From: Ophiosphaerella korrae | Taxonomy: Eukaryota > Ascomycota > Dothideomycetes > Pleosporales > Phaeosphaeriaceae | Assembly (NCBI GenBank): GCA_028456385.1 | Contig: JALNQF010000189.1 | Coordinates: 1-64,000 of the forward strand | Length of the DNA stretch: 64,000 bases | Direction of reading: 5' to 3' | Shown here: piece after piece, positions 56,451 to 64,000 of the stretch | Numbering within the stretch: position 1 is the first letter of the stretch | Layout: each line of letters begins with the position of its first letter | Program-made: the position numbers and the translations under genes | Notes under the pieces: model-generated | The model's input: only the letters and a program-made list of their open reading frames with translations | Databases searched by the model: none | What the model was told of the DNA's origin: nothing

Positions 56451-56825
56451 CTCTAGAACTCGGATCTGTCGTTGGAAGTTTTGTAAGAGCCTATGCAACA
56501 ACAATCTATTAGCCCTTCTCGTCATTCTCAATGCGCATTGTAGCCTTAGGATCTCATAACTCGAAATATGTTTTGGAATAGAGAGACGGGCCGAAGTAGT
56601 AAAGGAACGAACTGTACTGGGTAATATATCAGCAAACCAAAAGAGGAAGCAACAGCCTATAAGCATGCCTAAGCAGACAAGGGAAATGACTTCTGAATTT
56701 GCGCGGGAAAGACAAAGGATAGCTACGAAAATACGCAGCCTAGCCTTAGAATAGCAAGTAGACTCTTCAAACGACAGTAAATCCTTTAACGAACGATGCT
56801 GCTTCTTAAATTTTAGTATGTCCAA
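56442..56825 (-). CDS. Possible unrecognised membrane protein or fragment, 127 aa
   Basis: Open frame MDILKFKKQHRSLKDLLSFE.. with one strongly hydrophobic segment (VISLVCLGMLIGCCFLFWFA), followed by an Arg/Leu-rich helical tail (RRANRLLLHRLLQNFQRQI). It begins right beside a diverged direct repeat and ends in a decayed region, so it could be a remnant of a mobile element or a gene fragment. No family recognised. Confidence 0.3.
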   Translation of the reverse strand: MDILKFKKQHRSLKDLLSFEESTCYSKARLRIFVAILCLSRANSEVISLVCLGMLIGCCFLFWFADILPSTVRSFTTSARLSIPKHISSYEILRLQCALRMTRRANRLLLHRLLQNFQRQIRVLEAD

Positions 56826-57149
56826 TTAATAAACTCTCTCAACTTTAAGACTAAAGTCTGTTCCTCCACAATTCAAGCACTTCGTAGTAGTAGTTAAGAC
56901 AACGGCATAACAGCTGCTGCACCTTTTCATAGGAGGAGTGTTGTCTAGCAGGCTATTAAACTAACAATATAGCACTGCATTGTCGCTACATATAAAATCA
57001 GAAATATAACCGTTAGGGTTAGCAAAAAGTGTCTTTAGACAATATGAAGGCAGAAATACGACTTGTAGGAAAGCGAAAAACGGAATTTAGGAAACGAACG
57101 TTACTGTCTAGATCGGGACTTGGGACTTAGTCTAATAAATTTTACTAAA
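56826..57149. other. Intergenic, AT-leaning, nothing recognised
   Basis: No open frame or RNA feature I can support. It probably includes decayed 5' sequence of the adjacent monooxygenase relic. Confidence 0.4.
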
Positions 57150-58375
57150 GCTTATGCATGCCAAGAGTTTGGGATATGATGTGCACATGCTTGAGAAATC
57201 ATCCGCAGATTCGCTGAGCAGCTAGGCGGTAGAACTAGGTGCTGGCCTAGATGTATAGCAGTTTATCGATGAATACATCAAACCTGATAGTCCTTATGCA
57301 AATACCGTTGAAATCATCAACCTAGAAGGCAGCATCATCAGTTCTATCCTATCCAAGGATCCGCACCAAGTGACTACCTGGACTTTTCTCTACAATCTCT
57401 TTAAGAATTATTTCTTTATAAGTTCTAGCCTAAAAATAAGGTACAGGACTGGGAGACTTGTGCGAGAGGTCAAGCCTGAGGGCGACGGTATTGTAGTATC
57501 GTACTTGGATAATGCAACCGGAACTTGCATGACTTTCGAGCAGATTTGTTATTGCTGCTGATGGTGCATATTCGTCTATTTGAGCATCCCTCTATCCTGA
57601 TTTTCCTCCGCGCTACACGGGCTTCGTTATATGGCAGTTTTTCTCTATTTTCAAATTATTACACCAAGGACTACTATGTCTATGAAAGCGATTACAGCAG
57701 CTAGTTATCTGGAGCCCTACAGAAATAAAATTTACTAGCCTGGAAGCTCGATTACTAGCAAGCTCTCACATACCCTCCAAAAGAAGTAGAGGGTGATTAG
57801 TTATTGCAACGAAAAGATCCTTACAATCCCGGTGGCTATTGGGGCTGACATGCCTAATGGATACCTACGTATACTAGCTAGAAATGTTCTGTCCAAGCTG
57901 CTGAAAAAAACATGGAACACTTTTCTAATAACCTAAGCGCTGATTCTTATTATATTCGTGATTTCACTCTAAGAATTAATGCTTAGGTTATCCGAAGAGT
58001 GTTCTACTTTCTGTGTCACCCGCTATGCATCTATGGATAGATACGTGTACACTCTAACAGATTCGCTAATTACTAAGGACAGTGGTATTAGACAGACACT
58101 TATACCAATTATAGTATGCGACCTACTCCGTCAGGCCCGGGCGCTTCTATAGAGAGCGTCATCGACCTGGATACCAAAACTGATGTGACATTTGATCTAC
58201 AAAAGTGAATTAAGCAAAGATTACGAAGACAAGCACTTATATTGCTATTGGTTTGGTAGGTGCTTGCTATGTCTTCGCTAGCTTGGGCGACACTCTAGAC
58301 GTTCACGATATTAACCGCCTCTTCGACTAGAATACCTCACAACTGTAGCAATTTTATATTCTAGCTCTAAAGTTT
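57150..58375 (+). pseudogene. Decayed FAD-dependent monooxygenase (class A)
   Basis: The translation can be followed with frame changes: LGYDVHMLEKSSADSLSS (expected near the end of the first FAD-binding strand), VELGAGLDV*QFIDEYIKPD, KDPHQVTTWTFLYNLFKN, YRTGRLVREVKPEGDGIVV. After a frameshift near 57540 comes VIAADGAYSSI*, the DG motif. A C-terminal trace near 58275-58330 (DTLDVHDINRLFD*NTSQL) fits the end of the same family. Several stops are TAG or TGA where Gln, Trp or Arg is expected, i.e. C-to-T or G-to-A changes. A 90-bp inverted repeat interrupts it at 57915-58004. The N-terminal GxGxxG was not found. It is not a recent copy of the gene at 40778-42114, since the C-terminal parts differ. 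Confidence 0.82.
57915..58004. mobile_element. 90-bp MITE-like inverted repeat inside the monooxygenase relic
   Basis: 24-bp arms at 57915-57938 and 57981-58004 match as inverted repeats at 20 of 24 positions: GAACACTTTTCTAATAACCT versus GAACACTCTTCGGATAACCT, both then AAGC. The inner flanks also pair weakly. It is a small hairpin insertion or a fossil of a larger terminal-inverted-repeat element. Confidence 0.65.
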
Positions 58376-58731
58376 TACTTCCTCAAACTCAGCTTTCCAT
58401 GGCTAGGAATTCTTTAGGGTTCGAGTTCGAGCCGGCCAGAAAGAGATTCTTACAATCTTCATTATTGCACAAGAATCGCGGGAAATTGTATGTGTATCTA
58501 GTCTGTATTCCTCTTGTACTGTATGTGATAGAATGCTATTGGATTGGTCAGTAGTGCAGGGCTTTTCTATCAGATAAACCTGCAGTATCCAATATACTCG
58601 ACAATAGCGAAAATCGGTAAGGCAAGTCAAGTGCTTTTGTCGGAATTCGAGTATATTGCTAAAACGATAACTTCTGGCATTCTAGTAGTACCCTATCAAG
58701 TTCCCCATGAACTTGCCAGCGCAGTCGTCAT
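58376..58731. other. Intergenic, nothing recognised
   Basis: 3' flank of the minus-strand gene ending at 58732. A plus-strand frame at 58544-58954 overlaps that gene and is its antisense shadow. Confidence 0.45.
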
Positions 58732-60579
58732 CTATTTAAACCCAACAAGATCATGCTTCAAAACGGGCGCTCCAACTAGGATAGGTCTATCAACCTCGTC
58801 CAGGAGCTGCAAAAACCTCCCGGGAGTCTCGAGCGCAACGTGTTGCCACATGAATAATTTCATGGAAGGACCGGTGCCAAGCTCCCTCGCTTCCTCCTTT
58901 GACGCTTGCAGCTGCTTTGAGAGCCCTGGTGCCACGTCGTCCATGATACCATAGATCACGGCATCCTCGCCTTGATTGCCTTCCTCGCCTAGAAGGGGGA
59001 AAGCATAATGGCGGTGGTCCGCGAAAATTGCGAGGACGTTGCGGTCTTGGTCGCTTGCAAGAAGGTCTTTGCAGTGCTGCATATTGTCTTCACAGTTGTC
59101 ATCCTTATGGAGTTTGGTGGTGGGAAGTCGCTCCAGGTATTCTGCGGTCTCACCATCAAGGCTGTTGCCGCAAACAACAATGTGGGGGCGGCATGACTGG
59201 CGAAGCTCATCCAGCTCAGCATTAGTGACTTGGCCCAAATCCCAACGTATGTTCTCACGAATGACCGACTCTGTGTTTTGGCGGCTATTGATGTCTGAGA
59301 CTCGTAGGCAAGCATTGAATATGTTGATATGGAATCCTGATGGATATTAGGTTGGGATCGGCCATGGAGTTGGCATGTACGTACCATGTGAACAGTAACG
59401 CCGCGAAACTATGATCACTGGAGTGGATGTTTGGGCCCATAGTTCGCGGAGGACAAGGTAGCCGAGGTAACAAGAGACGGAGGTCACACCCTTGGCGCTA
59501 GTCCTTTTGGATTTGTCAAGGAGACTGTGAAAGAATGTCAACTTATGTTTACGCCATATTATTGTACATGGTGTGACGTACCTGGTCATCAAATGTCGAT
59601 CAGGTGAAAACATCCGAGAAGCCGAGCTCAGCCATGAGCAACTCAGGTCTGAAAGGTAACTTTGCAGAACTGAGAATTCCTGTTCAATGGGCTTCTTTGT
59701 CGGTGGCTGGTAGGGGTGAGGGAATTTACCGTCTAGTAACTGGTAGCTAAACTGGAAGGCTATTTGAGGGTTGATGTTTGCCCCGTACACATTAGCACGA
59801 ATGGTAAAGTGCTTGTACTTGGACAAAGTGTACGAGTAGACCAGAAAATGTACTACTTGGTGCCAGTCCCAAGGCTCCCAGTAAGCCGAGCTGGCCTCCG
59901 AAAAAACGACTGAAGGAACCTCCAACTGCTTCCCGTTTTGCTCGGCTGGTATAGCATCAGAAATGGAAGTCGCACTAGATGCGATCGTGTTGGCATTGCC
60001 GACACTGCCTTCACTCGAACGGTCGCGACTGGTGGCTCGGCTAACAACGCTGCTGGCGACAGAGCAGAATAGGGTGGGGTTTGGCATTCCCTGATCGCCG
60101 CGTGGCGTCCTTACATCAGTCCATTCAAGCCTCTGAAGAATCTCGTCGATGCTCATGCCGTGCTTAGACATTCCTAGTGTTTCTGGGGCTGCTTTTTTGA
60201 CAGTCAAATTACAGATATCCTGGCAAAAGATGCGAGCATTTTCGACGACCTTTTTTAAGCGCTTGATGGTTTGCTCAATAGAGGAAATTTCCATAGCGGA
60301 TGAACCATGCTGCCGATATCGATTCACGATTTCAAGCAGCATACATGCTCGAAGTTGGCAGGATGTGTCGCCTACATGGGCATCGAATGCCAGATATCCA
60401 GGGGAAGCCCCGTCGACTTCTTCCTCTCGAAGGAGCTTGAGGAACAGTTGCAGTGCATCGACAGCATCACTAGCTCCGCGTACGATATTGAACAAGTGTC
60501 TAGGGATAGAAATGGGTTTGTGACGTGCACTGGAAGAAAATTTGGCATGCTTTCCAGCTGGAAATAGATATGTTGACAT
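58732..60579 (-). CDS. Unrecognised protein, three exons, 580 aa
   Basis: Exons 60579-59582, 59524-59385 and 59336-58732 (1743 nt). Intron 1 (59525-59581, 57 nt, GTACGT..CACAG, TTGACAT branch) is a stop-free multiple of three. Intron 2 (59337-59384, 48 nt, GTACGT..CATCAG) joins VSRRYCSHG to FHINIFNACLRVSD. The protein starts MSTYLFPAGKHAKFSSSARH. Residues about 30-130 are helical (FLKLLREEEVDG, IEQTIKRLKKVVENARIFCQ), 150-240 are Ser-rich and polar, then a mixed domain with WEPWDWHQVVHFLVYSYTLS. The last exon contains RPHIVVCGNSLDGETAEYL and ends VLKHDLVGFK. No signal peptide, membrane helix or known catalytic motif. Intact splice sites and a long open frame argue that it is a functional gene of a fungal-restricted family. 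Confidence 0.75.
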
Positions 60580-63358
60580 TTTGAATGAACAGAGGGTGGT
60601 ATAATGTGGAGGTAGTCTTGAGTGATCAGTGTGTTATGGAGGCACAAATCATTATAGAAGCCTAAACGCCCCCTCTCCAATTAATAATTTCCTGCTACTC
60701 TCAGATCTGAGCATGCAGCCTTCGCCGCTTGGAATTGTACCTGTGCGTTGTTAGCAAGATTCTCACTGTCTGATGCGTCCCACTTTCTCCGCTCGTGAGC
60801 CTTGTGACCATGGACCCAGTATTTAGCACTAGGCTCCAAAACTCAGCAAGCCCATCCTTTGGATCCTATAGGATTACGATTGCGCTCAGGGACTACGTAC
60901 TACGTTCGCAATCCCGGCTTGGATGACTAGCCCAATCTTACGCCTAGGGCTAAGTGATTAGCCGGATTCGGGTAAGGATCAACCGGATTACCTTTACCTC
61001 AACAACCACCTACCCTACACGCATATGTACGTAACTTTCACGCGTATTACAGTTTTGAAACTGTTGAATACCGCTAAATGTTAGCTGACGTGTTATGGGC
61101 GCCTGTAAATTAATAAGTGTTGCAAAGATAGCTTTGCCCAAACGGGATAAAATCCTAATAGGGTCTACTCTGGGTGCCTAGGTACTAAAAACTAAGCACG
61201 ATTTAGTATCGGAACTTACAATATACGCAGGATCGATATATATGCAAATTCAAATGCTTCGTCACGCCGAAAAACCTGGCATCAAATACCCACCAGAATC
61301 AGTATTACCTGCAGCGGTGAGGGGTTAAACTGCCTTCAAGTCAATAGGATATACTCAACATTTAGCGACAAGAAAGCCCTAGTCAACGGAGAAACCAACG
61401 CTCTTGAATGGGATAGGTACATAACTATTTTACCTGGTCAGATTGTAAATAGGGCACCATAAGTTAGAGCAACAAAAGTTCCATTATTTTGAAGTAAGGG
61501 AATTTCAGCATCACCCGATGCTCTGACAAGGCCCTGCTTGAGGACTGCATACCTTTTCAATTTTGAGGATGGCCCGGCGACCTATATTTTGTAGAGGACT
61601 TAGCAAGTAGCTAACATTCAGATCTTACTAAAGGGGGATATAAGAAGGCCAGCGTTCGGGAGACTAAGCACCTAAGAAACTCACCAAATCTCAAGATCCA
61701 AACCCCATCAAATCTGTCTACAAATTGGGCAAAAAAAAAAAAAAAAAAAATCGTGTACACGCAAGAGGCTCCATACCGGTAGGATCTCTGAACTTATATC
61801 GCTGAAGATTGTAAGAAAGTCGATATAAACGAGATTTATCAGTATACTACCAATATACGGAGGCGCTGTAAGGAAGTAACTAATACCTCAAGAGGATAAG
61901 CAAAGTACCAGTAATTAACTGCTTCAATACTCTATAATCACTGCAAACCAAACAAGGCGTATTCTATACAGTATAGATTGGTTCCGCTACCAAACAGCCC
62001 CATCTGATGCCATAGCCAAATGCCCAGTAATGACATTGACATCCAATTAGCCTTCACCCTGGTTGGAGGATTAGGCTAGTTAACCGAGCCGGGATTGTGG
62101 CAATACCTGGGCACTGTTCGCCGGCAATACCCGTCACACTAGCCAAGTTGACTCATTCACAAAGGATGCCGCAACTAGGTACCGCCGCAATGGCCAAGAT
62201 GACTTGCGGAGCTATCTTGGCCAGTGCGTCAGGTGGGCATCGCGCAGCACGGTGAGGCACAGAGTGACCCACTTAAAAAAATCATTTTACTTGCCGAACG
62301 CTAAATGACAACATATCAACATATTCATATTACATTTGAGGAGGTATGTGCTGACGTGCATTGTGATGATTTACAAGGATCGTGACAACATACGCGGACA
62401 TAAGACGGATTATGGACTTGCCCTCCGGCCTAGTATGCTCCGTTATTTCTTTTGTACTCACCTGCTTGGCTTTTTTGTCTATAGGCTACCACTGTCTTAA
62501 TTAAGTATGCTCTGCATAGGTTTCGTCGAATTTGCCAGTTTCTACTACTAGAAATCTATCACTAGAAACTAGGTAATCCCCATGAAATTTCATAGAAAAG
62601 ATAAAAAACTAGACATAATGGCATAGGGAAATGCTTAGTGGGGTTGAGAAAATATCCCACGTGGTACCATACGCACTAAAGCGACAGTAGAGCTAACGAA
62701 AGTGGGTACATGACATTCAGAATAAGCTTATCAACACTGGCTAAGCACGGAATTCTTACTTCAGACGAGTTTTTTCATCAATAAGCGCTCCCATGCGTTT
62801 AAATGCAGTGTTGCATTCCAATACTCGAATCCACGTGAGTGGAGCGGTAGAGGCCAGCGATGCGGTGAGACCTGAGAAGGTCGCTACCTAAAAAGTGCTG
62901 CATCCTATGCTCAGCTTATTTTAGGCCTGTATAGACGTAAGACTTGAGTCTAATCGACCACGTCTTAAACCATTGGTTCGGTTCCAGGCTCAGAACACTG
63001 ACCTGGTGCGTGGGGCTCCAGCATAACGTCAATACTAAAAAATATTATTCTTGGGCAGCATAACGCCGCCGGCAGACACGACATAGGCCTGAATGTAGAA
63101 ATATGCAATGCAACGTGCACGGCCCTAAGCGAGTGGATGACGGGGTTACGTAGGCGCTGCAATTCCAGGACACAGCGAAGCTTCTAATCCATGATTAGAA
63201 GACCTTTTTTGATCCTAAATGCTGAGGCCAAATGCGAGGCCTGCATATGGTAAATAGAAAGGCTTCAGCGACATGAGGTCACGAGAACATCAAAGTCTTA
63301 TTGCTATAGACTACCAACATATCTCTCTACATCCTGCGCCGAATATTGACGACCTAGC
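60580..63358. other. 2.8 kb gene-free stretch, partly AT-rich; poly-A tract
   Basis: Promoter side of the 580-aa protein gene, then sequence with no open frame above about 65 codons. A run of 20 A lies at 61731-61750. Mixed AT-rich and balanced segments look like decayed, unrecognisable repeats. No tRNA or rRNA seen. Confidence 0.5.
61731..61750 (+). repeat. Poly-A tract, 20 A
   Basis: Uninterrupted run in a gene-free stretch. It could be the tail of a non-LTR retroelement or SINE, but no recognisable element precedes it. Confidence 0.9.
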
Positions 63359-64000
63359 TCAATCAAGCTTTCGGCATTCTATGATGACCAATGGACCCAT
63401 ATTCCTCCAGAAATGTACCGCCTCCAACCCTGCTTGTTTAAGCAGTTCTATGTATTGAGCTTGCGTGCGCTGCCGTGCGTTGAGGCAGGCCAGAACCTGT
63501 AAATCCAAACGGCTTATGTGGGCGGCACCCCAGTTGGCGAGGAGTGGCTCGGGGGCGGCAAAGTCATCTCTAATCGGACCTGTATCACTGTTCGTGTTCA
63601 GAGGAAGTCGATAGGACGGTAGAACGACGTGCTCGCAGATCAGCAGCTTGGTGGAAGATGTCATTTTGGCTGCAGTATTGGCTAAAATCTTCACGGACTC
63701 GGTGTCAGGCCAATCATGTATCACATGCCGCATGAAATAAATATCGGCCTCTTCAGTTTGTGGGGTAAAGAAATCATGGACAGCGAACTTCACACCACCT
63801 TCCTTGATTGCGTCTGGGTATTCCTCGTTCCAGATCTTTCGAAATAGTTAACTTGATGTGTCGTATGCCAAGACCAAGAGGAATAATGTGACATACCCTT
63901 TCAAAATTCGGACGAGTATCAGGTATGTCTTGCACGACAAGTCGCAAGTCCTTGAATGCTTTGATGACGGGCTTAGTTCCGCCACCAGCTCCTCCACCAA
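63359..64000 (-). CDS. SAM-dependent O-methyltransferase (COMT-like, family 2), 3' part; continues beyond the window
   Basis: Transfers methyl from S-adenosylmethionine to a hydroxyl group, typically on a phenolic or polyketide metabolite. Two exon parts: 64000-63897 and 63835-63359, separated by a 61-nt intron (63836-63896, GTATGT..AAAG, AGTTAACT branch). The first part opens in the SAM-binding GGGAGGGTKPVIKAF followed by LRLVVQDIPDTRPNFE. The second has IWNEEYPDAIKEGGVKFAVH, DFFTPQ, then FMRHVIHDWPDTESVKILAN, where the HDW His is the usual catalytic base, and ends HFWRNMGPLVIIECRKLD. The N-terminal dimerisation domain is beyond the edge. No breaks. Methyltransferases of this type often lie in secondary-metabolite clusters, so the sequence to the right matters. 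Confidence 0.92.

Noticed and set aside
57150..58375. Monooxygenase relic as a recent duplicate of the gene at 40778-42114
   Set aside because: Both are class A flavoproteins, but the C-terminal segments and motif spacing differ, so they belong to different branches.
60860..61030. Short inverted ATTGCG/CGCAAT and GGATTA motifs suggesting a transposon end
   Set aside because: Arms of only 6 bp with no flanking duplication; within chance expectation.

Overview
The window is a piece of a filamentous ascomycete genome (Pezizomycotina; the two-speed layout and gene content suggest Dothideomycetes, probably Pleosporales, but this is inference). Evidence: short 47-107 nt introns with GT..AG ends and CTAAC/CTGAC-like branch sites, fungal gene families (bZIP with a CYGFG tail, Gal80-like oxidoreductase, fungal APH-like kinase, LRRC40-like protein, ribosomal protein eL13), and a 27.6 kb AT-rich block saturated with TAA/TAG, as repeat-induced point mutation (RIP) produces.

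Region 1 (1-27657) is a nested stack of one Ty3/Gypsy chromodomain retrotransposon family, with no surviving open frame. The layers can be read from target-site duplications. The oldest copy (21337-27657) was hit by a second (14613-21336). A third (498-14553, TSD CCTAA) landed in a relic LTR, and a fourth, in reverse orientation (2185-9213, TSD CTTTT, two 441-bp LTRs), landed inside the third. Reverse-transcriptase motif decay follows the same order: YLNN in the oldest, YLDN in the next two, intact YLDD in the youngest. Two LTR versions exist, with unrelated tandem-repeat modules in U3. A 260-bp GC-richer insertion sits in the oldest copy.

Region 2 (27658-34600) is a gene-poor border: a secreted SGNH hydrolase with a questionable 5' end, a TPR relic of the NLR/kinesin-light-chain type, and a complete six-exon bZIP transcription factor gene (32658-33969).

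Region 3 (34600-51840) is mostly ordinary genome: a secreted 3-carboxymuconate-cyclase-like protein, a Gal80-like Gfo/Idh/MocA oxidoreductase, a truncated membrane-protein fragment beside an inverted-repeat element, an FAD monooxygenase, an LRRC40-like protein divergent from a coiled-coil protein, and ribosomal protein eL13.

Region 4 (51840-64000) is accessory-like: an unrecognised three-exon gene divergent from an APH-like kinase, a small fungal family gene, a decayed FAD monooxygenase carrying a tiny inverted-repeat insertion, an unrecognised three-exon gene, and the 3' part of an O-methyltransferase running off the right edge. Together with the bZIP and monooxygenase, the methyltransferase makes secondary metabolism a possible theme, but no complete cluster is visible. 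Splice models were derived by hand from frame continuity and splice signals; each reported multi-exon total is divisible by three.
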